Part shown: positions 1-12,268 of the stretch, piece after piece
Position numbering within the stretch: the first letter of the stretch is position 1
How the letters are laid out: every line of letters starts with the position of its first letter
DNA from: Meandrina meandrites
Lineage: Eukaryota; Cnidaria; Anthozoa; Scleractinia; Meandrinidae
DNA length: 64,000 bases
Assembly: GCA_963693305.1 (NCBI GenBank)
Contig: OY855914.1
Location: 21,467,472-21,531,471 of the forward strand
Direction of reading: 5' to 3'
Position numbers and translations under genes: made by a program
The notes under the pieces: generated by a model
What the model was told of the DNA's origin: nothing
Seen by the model: the letters and a program-made list of their open reading frames with translations, nothing else
Databases searched by the model: none

Positions 1-67
1 CTGTTGAAGAAGTGAATCGATGAGCCATGGCATTTATCAGATTTTGATTGTTTTGGTTTGTAAACAG

Positions 68-3000
68 ATCATGTGAAGAATACCAGAACATGCTGTCTGA
101 AGCTGAGGAGGCCGTAAGTTGATATTACCAACTATTAGCTCATTAAAAGTTGATTAATTTGTTTTTATTTTTAGCACGCTGACTGACACTTGGTTTTTAT
201 CTTTTGCATGTAGATACAATATAGACCTTATTATTCCCAATAGTGTCCATGTTTGTTTTACATATATATGATCATTATAACACATGAATGTGATTTCTGA
301 GTGCAAACAATTGGCAAATTATGTCTTGGGTTTCTTTTTATGTAAAAGAATAGGCTTTGTCGATAATTTAATTATGAAACATTGCGATAAGACAAAAGTT
401 AAAACCATCACGGTTATAAAACTCTAAAAACTGTAAAAAACTCGACTAAAACTCTTTTTATGCCTGATAATTTATTTATATAACCCGGAATGCTCTGCTT
501 TTGGCATTTTTATGTACATTGTAAAGAAAAATCTGCTGGTGTGTGGTTAACAACCAAGTTATCGATTGTTTTCTTGTGTTTTCAGTTTTGACTGTTACGC
601 ACACTGTATTGTTAGATATTATAATTGTTTCACGGGTTAACATTTCAAACTTATCCTTATAAAGAAGTAATTAAACTGGTTCTCAAATTTGATTTAGATA
701 AAGATACTTCACTTTATTTTTGAAGCCAATTTTCTGATACCTCATAAATTAAACAAATTTATGAAAATATATTTAGATACATGTAGTAAAGTCACCCGTA
801 CAATAAATTAGGTTCCTCATAATTGTTATTTTTTTGCAGAATTCAAACCTTAGGGAAGAGCTACAGGTAATGTTCTACATATTGTTACTTAATTTTGGCA
901 AGGCTGCATGAATTACATTACATAATGACTGACTGACTGATTGACTGACTGACTTAGGGCTATACAGCTGTAGCTTGATCATAAGAGAGTATGCATAAGG
1001 GTACACACAAAGTCACGCCCACAGAACCCTTCAGAATGGTGACTCCAAGTTGAGGACGGAAACTAAACATTTTCAAATTAGCCACATTATGAACTGTTTT
1101 TAAGACCACAGAAATGATTCGTAACATGTTCAAAACTCAAATGGGAAGCTTTATATAGTGTCTAACCATGGTCTAATTTTAGCTTAAATAAAGGCATGAA
1201 TAATCAAGAAAAAAACATTCTGTGAATTTTTCTTTCTGAAACAGATCGTTGGGAGCAAAAACGCCAGAATTCTGAGGTAATGATTGTTATAACTACACTA
1301 TTTAACTTTGTACATCTAATAAACATTATTATTGGATAGGGTTCTTGCGATATCCATCTAATAAACAAGATCAAGGTGAGTGTGTTATCAGCCGAAGCAG
1401 AAGGTTAAGGCTGGTAACACTTACCAAGACTGATCATGAATAACCAGATATCACAAAAACCAAATATACATTATTTGTTTTATTATACATCATTCTAATG
1501 CAGGGCTGCCATAGGTCAGGTAATAAATGGTCAGGGAAAAAAATTCTTCAAGGTCAGTGAAAAGTCAGGGAAAATTGGTATTGATGTTCACTGCTGATTT
1601 TTCATACAATTGTTGGCTGGAAGAGACATTTTAAGGTCAATGTGATTATATTTCAGCGATGGTTCTTTTTGTTTGCAAGCGGAGGCTGGAAGCCGCTAAC
1701 TATATATGGCATTTTGTATTACTTTTTTGTATTTATTTGGTGGGGAGATTTGAAAAGTGATGTCTCCGGTAGCCATATAAAGAAAATAACAACAAATACC
1801 CTGCTGACAAAGTGAATCAATAAGCCACAACGTCTATCAGATTTTCATCAGTTTTGTTGTATTTACAGATCATGTGCAGTACTACAGAGTCGACTTCGAG
1901 AAGTTTTGGAGGCTGTAAGTTGATATTAATATTACCAACTATTTAACTCATTTAAAATTGATATTTTTATTTTAGGATACCGACACTACTTTAATTATTA
2001 TCTTTCATATATCACAATATCTGTACTTTTATTATTTCCCAATAATCACCTGATGTTTCTTTTCACATTATAATTACCCATGCATGTGATTTCTGGGTGA
2101 AAAAAAGATAAAATTGGCAAATTATCTAATATCAGGGTTGGAAATTTGCACTCACCCGCTTGCCCAGGTGAGGTGTCAAAACTGTTGGATGAGTACAAAT
2201 CATAGATCACTCACCCGGTTTTGGCAATTTTCATATTCAGAATACAGCTATTTCGAGAAAGGTTGTCGGAAAAAAAAAACATCAAAGTGCACGCGACAAG
2301 ACCGAAAGGTGGTCTGGGCATTCACTGGAATTTTGCATATTGGCCTAGAGGAAATTTACAAGTTTGTATTTTTGCACGTGGAGAATTTGTTTTTCCTCTC
2401 AGGAGGCCTATATCGTTAGCTTTACGTTTACTGTCGCAAGACTTTCAGTGAGGAAAATTCTTCTAAACTTCAGAGGGGCTAAACGTACCTTGTTTCTACA
2501 TGTCTGAAAAGAAAGAAAACCTGAAATTCGCGCTTATTTTGTTGTTATATCTCATTAGTATTCAACACGTGCAGTAGCTCAATACGTCTACCCATACTAT
2601 CTTTCGGGATTGGCTTGTGCAGTTTTGTGCTTTTTTTCCGACAACGTTTCTCGAAATAGCTGTATATTGTTCAAAAATGAGCATAACTTTGTACTTTCCA
2701 CTTTAAAAGAATCCGGGCAGAAAAGAAAATAGGCAGTTTGTATCGTGATCGGCCACCACAGCAGCTTAGTGAGTGAATTTATTTCCATGAACTAAGTTCA
2801 CATACCACTGTCAGTCCTCTTTGATTTCTAAAGTTTAAAATGTTTAGAGTCACTGTATATTATTACTCACTTGGTGTTAAAATGTGGATTTTTGGGGTGT
2901 CTAATCAAGAATACTGCTTCTGATAACAACATGCCAATTGCAACAACAACGGTCCCTGATTCTCATGAATACAAAACACAAGGGCACAGAAATTTTCTTT

Positions 3001-4208
3001 GAAGTCGCTTCAATTCAAGATGGTTGCCCATCATTGCGAAATGAAGAAAAAGTTAGTCACAGATGAGGAGGGGATGTTATAAGTGGATTATGAGTCAGAG
3101 TCTGAAATGTCTGAAGAGTATATGTTGAAATACCTTGAAAATGAACTGTAGAAAAACTCGACACAGATAGATAAATAGTTTAAACTACTTGAAACCTTTG
3201 TAAATTTCTTTAAGTGCAGCTAAAACTAAGAACAGTGTCAGATGTGATTGAAAATTATAGTTAAATATGTTATATTTTTGTGGGGGTCCGGTGGGAGGGG
3301 GGAATGTTTACTGAGTGTATGTGGAGGAGACTGGGCATAACAACTGTCAGCACGAGTGCAGCTTGGACAGTAAGACACTACCTCTCTGGAACCTGTATTT
3401 TCATTTGCCCGCTATAAACACTACCTCTATTGTTATTCAGGGCTGGGGGCATTGTGATGACCTGTTATCTATTGTTTTAAGAACCAATGATTAGTAACTC
3501 GTTCCGAAAGGTAGTGGGCGACCCAGCTTGGAGGTCACTCGCCCAGATGGCGATTGATCCAAAATTTTAGTTTCCAACCCTGCTAATACGTCATTATTGT
3601 TTCTTTTTATGCCTGATTTGTTTATAGTCCGGAATGCTTTGCAATACAGCATTTTTATAAGAAAAACTGCTTGAATGTGTGGTTTAAACGACTCAAATTA
3701 TCAACTGATTAGCAACATTTCAAGCTTAACCTTAATAAAGAAATCATTAATCCATACCTTGGTTCTCAATTTCTATTTTCCTGCAAATAATTTACTTTTT
3801 TGACAAGCCAATTTTCTGAAAACCTCAAAGTTTCTACCAATTTATAACCATATATTTAGATACATTTACTAGTACTATCAATTAGGTTTTTGAATATTAA
3901 TTTAATTGTTATTTTTGCAGAATTCAAAGCTTAGGGAAGAACTACAGGTAATAATAATTAATGTTCTATACTGTTACTTAATAAATATTTATTAAATATT
4001 GACTGATTGACTGACTGACGGGCGGACAGATGGATGCGCGGACAGATGGATGGACAGAGGGACAGATGGACACAAGGACGGATGGACTTGCTAGCTGGCA
4101 GGCTGACAGACTGACTGACTGACTGACTGACTGTCGGGTGGAGGGATGGACGTAGGGACAGATGGATGGACAGACAGACGGACGGATGGACTTGCTAGCT
4201 GGCTGACT

Positions 4209-4251
<43 letters not shown>

Positions 4252-5568
4252 TGACTGACTGCTGACTGACCAACTGCTGACTGACTGACTGACTGACTGA
4301 CTGACTGACTGACTGACTGACTAACTGACTGACTGACTGACTGACTGACTGACTTGTACTAATAGTACTTGTAAGAGGAGCATGCATGAAGGGCACCCAG
4401 AAAGTGATATCATTCAGAGACCTTCAGTCAGGTCAAATTGAGTTACGCATTATGAAAAGTACACATACCGGTAATTACACATTTATAAAAAATGATGTTA
4501 TAAAATGTTCAAAACTCAAATGGGAAGCTTAATATTTGGTGTCAATCCAGTTCTAATAAATTTTAACTTACCGTAAATGCGTGAAAAAAAAAAATAAAAT
4601 TCTTTGATTTTTTCTCTCTGAAACAGACAATTGAAAGCCAGAAGGCCAGTTTTGAGAGGTAATTTTAACATAAATTTTGTATATTTAATTTAACAATTTA
4701 TTTTACCTGAATGTTCTGTTCTCGAAAATTGTATTTAATTATGTTGTGATTTTGTTTGTGTCTTTTTCACAGTGAGCTAGCTGCTGCAATGGAAGCTCAG
4801 AAAGTAAGTCTGCCTGATGATCAACACACTATTTTCTGCTGTACTTAAATTTTATTATTAATTTATTTATTTATTTAGTTTTGTTATATTTAATGACAAA
4901 CTGTTCACATGTAATCAGAAAAGAGAACATCTTATGGCAAACTGGTATCCAGTGCTTAGCTCTCACAACTTCTCCACAGGGAGCCCAAGCTCAATTGTAT
5001 GAGAACTCAGTCTAAAATTTTTAAATTTTACTTCTAATTAATTAATTTATTTATTTTTGTTATAATTAATGACATTGTGTACACCTTATGGCAAAGTCGT
5101 ATCCAGTACTTAGCTCTCACGAGCTGTCACTCCACAGGAAGCCCAGGCTCAATTGTTCTGAGAACTCGGTCAAAATGGCGGCAGCAAAATTCAACAAGGA
5201 TTTAAATAAAACATGTTATACTTACCAGGGTAGAATTGTTATCAAAGGAAAATGATAAACAGCCAAATGAAGTTACATTTCACATCATGTGTCTATGTGA
5301 TGTTCCTATTTCTACGTTACTCTTCGACTATTTGCTGTATTGTTTAAAAAATAGTTCTAGCAAAATATGCAAGTCAAGGCAATCACTTTAATGGCATGAA
5401 ATTATAAGCAATAGTTGCTTTTTATTATCTACTAACAGTACATACTTTACTTCTTTCTTTGTTTAGAAAACCACTTTTGCAGGACGCTTCAGGAGCCTAA
5501 CAAAGGGAATCTATGATCACTTTACCCTTCGCAACATCGTCAGCACTTGTGTAACTTTTCTTTATTAA
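68..5568 (+). CDS. 3' end of a coiled-coil protein gene, eight small exons (5' end outside window)
   Basis: Eight exons with AG/GT borders and a continuous reading frame: 68-113, 840-866, 1245-1276, 1869-1914, 3921-3947, 4627-4658, 4773-4803 and 5467-5568 (TAA at 5566). The first three exons (46, 27, 32 nt) recur as exons four to six with the same sizes and phases. One triplet is 105 nt, or 35 residues, which equals five heptads. The translated pieces are rich in E, L, Q, S and R (for example NSNLREELQ and NSKLREELQ), as expected for a coiled coil. The last exon ends with a hydrophobic tail (STCVTFLY). A polyadenylation-type AATAAA lies at about 5604. The 5' end lies outside the window and I do not recognise the family. 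The four 3' exons are duplicated at 17.6-18.9 kb. Splicing is inferred from consensus only. Confidence 0.6.
926..953. repeat. short CTGA tetranucleotide run
   Basis: About seven imperfect units of the (CTGA)n microsatellite. It sits in the intron after the 27-nt exon, the same position where a long array occurs in the next exon triplet, so it was probably copied along with the exon module. Confidence 0.7.
2243..2664. mobile_element. TA-flanked MITE (mariner-like ends), copy 1
   Basis: Terminal inverted repeats start CAGCTATTTCGAGAAA and are flanked by TA on both sides. A second copy of nearly the same length lies inverted at 31,954-32,371. The TA duplication and the absence of a transposase fit a Tc1/mariner-type MITE; the superfamily call is an inference. 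The short ORFs across it are not genes. Confidence 0.65.
3368..3523. mobile_element. 156-bp MITE with 9-bp target duplication (Mutator-like)
   Basis: Flanked by cagcttgga at 3359-3367 and 3524-3532. The paralogous segment near 17,190 carries the uninterrupted site with a single cagcttgga, so the insertion is directly demonstrated. The ends are imperfect inverted repeats containing ACTACCT followed by C/G-rich GGAAC. A 9-bp duplication is typical of Mutator-like elements. A related copy lies at 30,989-31,115 in the other orientation. Confidence 0.75.
4000..4352. repeat. (CTGA)n microsatellite with GGAC(A)GATG-rich interruptions
   Basis: Long intronic array of ctga/gact tetranucleotides, mixed in its first half with ggacagatgga-type units. 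The 101-aa SVSQ-repeat ORF on the minus strand is a by-product of the repeat. The paralogous array is at 17,697-17,836. Confidence 0.85.
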
Positions 5569-6670
5569 TACTGACCGTTTCTTAATTTAAACAACTTTTT
5601 TTGTAAATAAATTAGAAACAATTTGTGTAGACAGAAAAACTTTTTGAAAGTTGAAAATTTTGTGAATAATTATGATGGGTGACAATGCTCTCTTTTGGAA
5701 AGTGAACAAGCTTAAATTCTGTAAAAATAAATGTGTAATTAAAGTAAGTGAAGGATATCTGTAATATATAATCTGTAATTTTAATATTTGTTGTAAATTT
5801 GTAAGAGAGTTTAATATATGGGGAATAAACATATGTGAAACAGCTCTGTATTTTACTAATATAATTAGAAATGGTAGAAGTGTATAGTGATTGACTATCA
5901 AGCGTGACAAAACTTATGTCTTGTCACGCATTCTTCTCCATCTTTGCAATTCGAGAGGAAATATTCCATACGCTAACACGATTTTATGTCTTCTACTACT
6001 CAGCCGGGTTTTGTTGAAAATCCGTGATTCTCAGTGATCGAAAAAATATTTGTGATTTTTGGCTTAGAAAATACTTAAAATTGTAGCTTTTGCTGAAACA
6101 ATTAGACTGCTCGCCCTTTGTTTTCTATGAGCGATAGTCAGCTCAGCTGTGCCTCGTTAACTATTCTCGGGCTCGGAGGGACTGTGCCGAGCTTGGATCG
6201 TGATCGTAAATGTTGGGTCAGCCCGCGACCGAGCGTTAGAATGAGAAATACCTTCGTTAAACTAGGATAATGAAAGACTGTTCCGATTACTTAATAACTC
6301 CAAGCTCCTTTCGTTATTATTATTTTCAATCGTAAGATTGTCTATTAATCTATATACGTCTGTTTATATGAAGACATACCTCTACAAGTGACGCATGAGG
6401 CCTCTGCAGCATTCTGTCAATTCAGCCATTTCGGACCCCACCCTTGATAGATTAATTGATTCTAGCACTTATTCGGCGTTTCTTCTGCTAACCTTCCCTG
6501 CGGTGTTGGCCTCCAAGCGTCAGATCTCCCATCATTGAGGAGTTTCCTCTCTGGTGACCCACAACCATCCTCTCTGTGTTGGTTTCCGTAGTGACTGACC
6601 CAGTTTCCTGTGATTTGCCCGCTTGTTCAGGGTTCCAGCCAGGCCTTTACAGCTACCGTAGCGGCCTGGG
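5569..6670. other. 3' flank of the coiled-coil gene, no gene seen
   Basis: AT-rich sequence with AATAAA-type motifs near 5604 and 5824, then a moderately GC-rich stretch. Short ORFs here are not conserved in frame with the paralogous region at 18,880-20,000. I see no RNA gene. Confidence 0.5.
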
Positions 6671-6762
6671 ACAACCTCGTTCCCAGGGCTTTTCCCTTCT
6701 TCGTGGGGGCGGTCGCCCAGTCGCGGTCGCATAGAAGAGAAAAGCCCTGGGAACGAGGTTGT
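6671..6762. mobile_element. 92-bp palindromic MITE
   Basis: Near-perfect foldback: acaacctcgttcccagggct at the left and its complement at the right, around a short GC-rich loop. It is absent from the paralogous copy B. A partial relative (cacaacctcgttcccag) lies at about 12,483. I recall this end sequence as common in coral genomes, but that is from memory. Confidence 0.7.
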
Positions 6763-7119
6763 GCCTGAGAAACGGGTCCCTGACAGCCAGTCCCCTATTC
6801 CACAATTGTCCACCTTCCACGAACGAAGACGTTCGGTGTTGGTCTTTACGGCGCTCTTCCTTTCTCACCTGATCATAAAATAATCATCTTTCCTTGTGTA
6901 AAGGGATGACGTCAGAAGTGGTACAAGGGCCATAATCTCTATCTTGCACGCCTTTTTACTGGTTGAAATTTCGCCTGTTTTTGCTGCAGTTTTAAAAGAA
7001 AGTTGGGATGTTACTGCATTTCAATTTGTCATGTTGACTAATCCTTAAGGTCGGGTTTAGGTTGGGGTTAATGTACGGGCGAGTAACCGGTTGAACACAA
7101 ATGTTTGCCCATGCGCGCA

Positions 7120-7188
7120 ACATTTGTTGCGGACACAAAAAAATGTTTTTGATTTTTGTCAGAAACGTTTTGTGTCCGCAACAAATGT
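7120..7188. repeat. 69-bp inverted repeat
   Basis: Arms acatttgttgcggacacaaa and its complement close a hairpin with a T-rich loop. The surrounding 7,080-7,230 contains further imperfect copies of acaaatgttt. It is probably the core of a small foldback element. Confidence 0.6.
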
Positions 7189-7289
7189 TTACCCGTTTGC
7201 GCGGCATGGACACAAAACAAATGTTTTGTGTCCTGCTCGTTTGCCTACCCGAGTAGCAATGTGTCCACCATCTTTAAGTTGGGGTTATC

Positions 7290-7640
7290 GTTAGTGTAAC
7301 GGGCACGCAACGGACGGCTTTAGGGTTAGGATAAGGTTAGCGTTAGTGTTAGAGTAACGGACGCGTAACGGACGGCTTTAGGGTTAGGATAAGGTTAGCG
7401 TTAGTGTTAGAGTAACAGACGCGTAACGGACGGCTTTAGGGTTAGGATAAGGTTAAGGTTAGTGTTAGAGTAACGGACGCGTAACGGACGGCTTTAGTGT
7501 TAGGATAAGGTTAGCGTTAGTGTTAGAGTAACGGACGCGTAACGGACGGCTTTAGGGTTAGGATAAGGTTAGCGTTAGTGTTAGAGTAACGGACGCGTAA
7601 CGGACGGCTTTAGTGTTAGGGTTAGTGTTAGGATTAGAGT
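7290..7640. repeat. 58-bp minisatellite with telomere-like TTAGGG core
   Basis: About six head-to-tail units of 58 bp built from taacggacgcg, taacggacggc, tttagggttagg and gttagtgttagag blocks. The paralogous segment near 20,170-20,260 has only one to two units, so the array expanded (or contracted) after the duplication. Confidence 0.85.
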
Positions 7641-8155
7641 AACGGATGCGTAATGGATTGCTTAAGGGTCTGGGTTAGGGTTGGTGCAGTGTGAAGTGTT
7701 TAAAGAGATGAAGATACCAACTTCGATACCAGGTGCATTTTCTGGTTCTTTTGACCATTTGAAACTGTAAGGTTTTTCGTCGTTGTTTATACGCCAAAGG
7801 CCTAACCAAAGAGCCTTAGTTTTAGTTGAGCCTCAATCCGAAGAAAGCCCCAAAATTTTAAAAAACGGCTAGCGCATTCTAGGCAGGGGTTCGGTCATTG
7901 CAAAGCCGTAAAATATTTCTTATACTTTAAACACTGGTGCTGCCACGTTTTTATTATATTTCTATGCTTTAAACGTATTTTTTGGCCAACGCGCTAAAAT
8001 TAAGTCCCACGAAAAATGCCCGTTTCTTTTTCGCAAAATTAATTTCTCGCGAAATTAAGTAACATTGAGGTACCAAGGCTTTTGGACCGAAAATATTTTA
8101 AAGGGATGGTTCTCAAGAAATAAGAGAATCAATTATAAACAGGAACAGATCTAGA

Positions 8156-8175
8156 GGGGGGGGGGGGGGGGGGGG
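8156..8175. repeat. 20-bp poly-G run
   Basis: Uninterrupted guanine homopolymer, potentially G-quadruplex forming. The paralogous site near 21,113 reads gggggaggg instead, so the run is copy-specific or an assembly artefact. Confidence 0.8.
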
Positions 8176-8319
8176 TGCAGGGTATCTTGCTTTCTCGTCC
8201 AACAAAATGACTCTCAAACCTATGCTATGAGCACCGCCATTTTGTTTTACCTCTAGGCTCCAATGCTCCCTCGGTCACGGTTCGACGGGGGCATGGAAAA
8301 CAGGATGCCCATTAGAAAA

Positions 8320-9870
8320 GTTACGGGGGGTGGGGTGGGGAGAGATAAAAATTTGTATGGCGGACAAAACAACGCCGTAAGTGTATTTTATTGGCGTGAA
8401 AAGGAAACAAAGGAGCATTAAATTAAATTTTTACATCGTCAATGAAAGTAACCCAAGCCTCTTCTACTTTTTGAAATTTGTATTCTATTATAAACGTGCA
8501 AGATGATTACAGAACATACTAGTATTGCAAAACATTAACACAACTCAATTCTTTAGACTTACATATAAAGTATAGTGTCTTATTTGAATATTTCAAGGCT
8601 TAGATACACATGCCTCAATGCATTTAAAAGCTGTAAATGTGACACACAAGATGCTTTGTAGCATAAAAGATATTGCGCTATATATTCTAAAATTAACGGT
8701 GCCCACAAATTTAATAAATCTAGTACATTGCCATGACTGGTATTTCTAACTTGCCCTGTTTTCTCCTGACATGGATGAGTCAAGAGTGAAACTGAAAACA
8801 GTAACTAGAAATCTTTATTCTATGCAGTCTAGACCTCTGACTGACTGAAATCAAGCCCCGCGTAGACATTGTCAGACCTCCCATGTACATCACCTCGCGA
8901 TTAATGGTAATCCCTAGGTTCAGGCAGTGGCTGGACAACAATGAAAGGGAAACGCAAACAACAAGAGGTGGGCTTAACACCAATTTTTAATACGTACATG
9001 CATATTAATACGATACAGTTATTGGTAAAAAAAAAATGAAAGATCACTTTTTTTGTTAAAATTGTGCTTATTAATGTACTCATTTATTCTCTTGTCTTTT
9101 TATTGACAAATTTAAAAGTGTTTTTCCTCAAAATGAATCAAACAAACAGTGCGAGTGCCATGTAGTGTAGCTGACGAGCCAGCTCAACATGTAACCCACT
9201 GTTCCAATTTTGTAACAGTTATCGGCTCCTTCATGGACTCTTGGTAAGCTAACAACATGTTTGAGAGAGCTCTCTTTACCCAAGGAGGGTCTATGAGTGC
9301 GTTTTGGCCTACAATGTGGTAGATCAACAACGATTTATTTGTATGATTATAAGTACATACAGCATCGGCAAAAGCGTAAAACTTAACTAAAGCGAAACTT
9401 ATAACAATGTAATGGGAAAAAAAGCAATTACGTGTGTGTTACATCACTTTCATTCGAAAGAAGATTATTTCGTAAAGATAAGCATCTCAAAATGTGAGAC
9501 TGTACACAGCAGATCCACGCGAGACTGTATACAGCAGATCCACGCGAGACTGTACTCAGCAGATTCACGCGAGACTATATATAAGAGAGACTATACTGGG
9601 GAAGCTGCGCTGTCTGACAACATTGTAGGTACAGCTGAGGCGCGTAGAAAGATAAAGCCGATGATGTTGGGTGACCCAACCGTCCCTCTGTTGTAGATAG
9701 AACAGTATCTCGTCGATCTATTCTGCGGCAGCTGTATCGGCAAAAACAACGTCACGGGTCGTCCGCAGAAGAAGATAGCTCTTCATTACTTTAACTGAGT
9801 TAGGAGTTCTTGAGACTTTTCCAGATCGACGAGTTTAAAAAATCTGAAAAAGTAAAACAAAAACCACAAA
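8320..9870. repeat. very highly conserved block of the segmental duplication (copy A)
   Basis: Matches about 21,290-22,842 with only a handful of substitutions and an almost constant offset of 12,970-12,972, whereas the rest of the duplication is clearly more diverged. It contains identical 67-aa minus-strand ORFs (8580-8783) that have no recognisable domain. It could hold the 3' UTR or last exons of the minus-strand sushi gene, but I cannot define splice sites. Confidence 0.55.
9495..9575. repeat. 25-bp tandem repeat, about three units
   Basis: Repeats of gagactgtacacagcagatcc plus acgc, ending in gactatatataagagagac. Copy B carries the same array at about 22,465-22,547. Confidence 0.7.
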
Positions 9871-9875
9871 CACAA

Positions 9876-11190
9876 ACAACATAATTTACATATCGTGGCA
9901 AAACAAGAAACAACCATTAAAAAACTCGTTAAGCGCTTGAAGAGCTACACCAAGATGAAATGTTACATTACAGTTACATTAGCATATACTCCATTGATAC
10001 GCTCCACTCCCCATACCAACGCGTACTCCCTAATTAAAAATGTGAAATCAATGTGAGCCCATTTGCCACTCACCTTCATTCTCGCCTCGTATTGATATGG
10101 GACGGTTACCTTGGCAACATGTCCGATTGGCATCTTCCATTACTTACAACCGGGCATTGCCATTTTTGGAATCTGGACTGGTACCTAGCTGTAGCTACGT
10201 TGTTGTTCAAGAAGATGACTTGTTACACAGTAGAAATGATGCTCTGTAAAGGTTTGTTACTGCAAGACGATCTTCAAAATACAATCAGTACATTCATATC
10301 CTGTGCAGCTTAACACGGTTATAATGATTATAATTAATGGGTCACCCTGCACGTGAAAAAGAGAAAAGTTATAAAAAAGCGCTATTCGTAATTTGCCGAG
10401 ATAATGTCATTTAGTATAAAATATGTACTGTAACTATAACAATACCAACTAGAAGGTTTTGACAGAAATAATGCGAAAGCGTTTGTAGAAATAAAAAACT
10501 GAAGACAGCCTGGAAACAATCCATTACTAACATTAGGCTTATACTCCTTTCTTAGTTAGCCTAGTTACAGTCTGAGTATGAATAGCCATTAGCTAAAGAA
10601 ATACATCGACACAAAATTTTTCACAAACAGTTGTCACCTTTTAATATCAATGTTATTGATAAAAACGAGGCAACTACAGTAAATGTACCGTCACTGTATC
10701 TCATCTCGGAGTACACCACAAAATAGAGATTCAGAGACGATATTAGTTGAAGAGACGATTGTAGATCGATTAAATATCTTTCTACGATCTCAAATGACCT
10801 CAAATCGATTGATCCATGCATCTCAAGGATGCATAAAATCGGTCTTGTTGTCACAGAGAATGATGCAACGATTTAGATCGACTATCGCGATCTGAAATAG
10901 AGGCAAGAGTTTGAATCGGTTGACGATGTTATCTATTGAGCAATTATTCAAGATCGTCAATGATTCATCCAAAATGTAGAATGCATAACACATTTTATAA
11001 GGAATTATAAAGAGAAAAAAATCAATGACAGATGCAAACTATTTTGATACAAAGTTAAAAAGTCCAAAAATGAGTCGAGTAGTTTATTCTGCAGACATCG
11101 TAAAATCACTTACCAACCACGAAACACCAATAATTAGATTAATTTTCATGACGTGGTACATGAACGTAAATTGACAAAATAGTTGTTATA
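9876..11190. other. gene-free stretch of duplication copy A
   Basis: AT-rich sequence matching 22,846-24,148 with moderate divergence. Short ORFs (10,053-10,313 and 10,621-10,895) are not preserved in the same form in copy B. Nothing recognisable. Confidence 0.4.
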
Positions 11191-11417
11191 CCTGTACAGT
11201 CGAGGTCAGTTCCACTCCAAGTTGAGCGGTACTGCACCGATCCAAAGCGGCTCTGTGATTGGCCATCTCGCGAGAACAATGGAAGATTTTTTTTTAAATA
11301 AGAATTACCTTCCTATTTGTCGCTAGTAAAACCTCTCCTGCTGTCGTCATGCTCATTTCTGTGGTACGAATACTTGCTGGTTTTTCCTACTCTGTTAGTG
11401 ATAGTGAATGTATTGTT

Positions 11418-12268
11418 GTTACCGAGCGTACCGACTGTACCGACTGTACCGAGCGTACCGAGCGTACCGACTGTACCGACTGTACCGATTGTACCGACTG
11501 TACCGACTGTACCGATTGTGCCGACTGCACCAACTGTACCGACTGTACTGATTGTACCGACTGTACCGACTGTACCGATTGTATCGACTGTACCGAGCGT
11601 ACAGACTGTACCGACTGTACCGATTGTACCGACTGTACCGACTGTACCGAGCGTACCGACTGTACCGATTGTACCGACTGTACCGACTGTACCGACTGTA
11701 CCGATTGTACCGACTGTACCGACTGTACCGAGCGTACCGAGCGTACCGACTGTACCGACTGTACCGATTGTACCGACTGTACCGACTGTACCGACTGTAC
11801 CGAGCGTACCGACTGTACCGATTGTACCGACTGTACCGACTGTACCGACTGTACCGACTGTACCGATTGTACCGACTGTACCGACTGTACCGAGCGTACC
11901 GACTGTACCGATTGTACCGACTGTACCGACTGTACCGACTGTACCGACTGTACCGACTGTACCGATTGTACCGACTGTACCGACTGTACCGAGCGTACCG
12001 ACTGTACCAACTGTACCGAGCGTACCGACTGTACCGATTGTACCGACTGTACCGACTGTACCGAGCGTACCGACTGTACCGACTGTACCGACTGTACCGA
12101 CTGTACCGACTGTACCGACTGTACCGAGCGTACCGACTGTACCGACTGTACCGACTGTACCGAGCGTACCGACTGTACCGACTGTACCGACTGTACCGAG
12201 CGTACCGACTGTACCGACTGTACCGAGCGTACCGACTGTACCGATTGTACCGACTGTACCGAGCGTAC
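11418..12268. repeat. 9-bp minisatellite, about 94 units in three variants
   Basis: Head-to-tail GTACCGAxx, with xx almost always CT, GC or TT. The order of variants is not random: TT and GC units are separated by runs of CT, and longer blocks recur. Because the unit is a multiple of three and contains no stop codon, five reading frames stay open for 200-340 codons; these ORFs are repeat artefacts and not genes. Confidence 0.95.

Larger units (their letters stand above)
2133..3582. mobile_element. hAT-like TIR element, 1.45 kb, non-autonomous
   Basis: Starts CAGGGTTGGAAA and ends with the inverse (TTTCCAACCCTG). The left flank reads ctaatat; the right flank reads ctaatac here and ctaatat in the paralogous copy near 17,262, giving a probable 7-8 bp target duplication. 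The terminal sequence and duplication size fit the hAT superfamily. No transposase ORF is visible. It is intronic to the coiled-coil gene and hosts two nested elements (2243-2664 and 3368-3523). The left border of the segmental duplication falls inside it, near 3270. Confidence 0.6.

Noticed and set aside
4091..4396. SVSQSVSQ-type ORFs (also 17,654-17,877)
   Set aside because: Translation of the CTGA microsatellite in an intron.
8580..8783. 67-aa ORF duplicated identically at 21,550-21,753
   Set aside because: Identity extends well beyond the ORF into non-coding sequence, so it does not indicate coding constraint.
9550..9640. TATA-like tatatataagagag as the start of a small RNA gene
   Set aside because: No recognisable snRNA, tRNA or Pol III box follows; the motif lies at the end of a tandem repeat.
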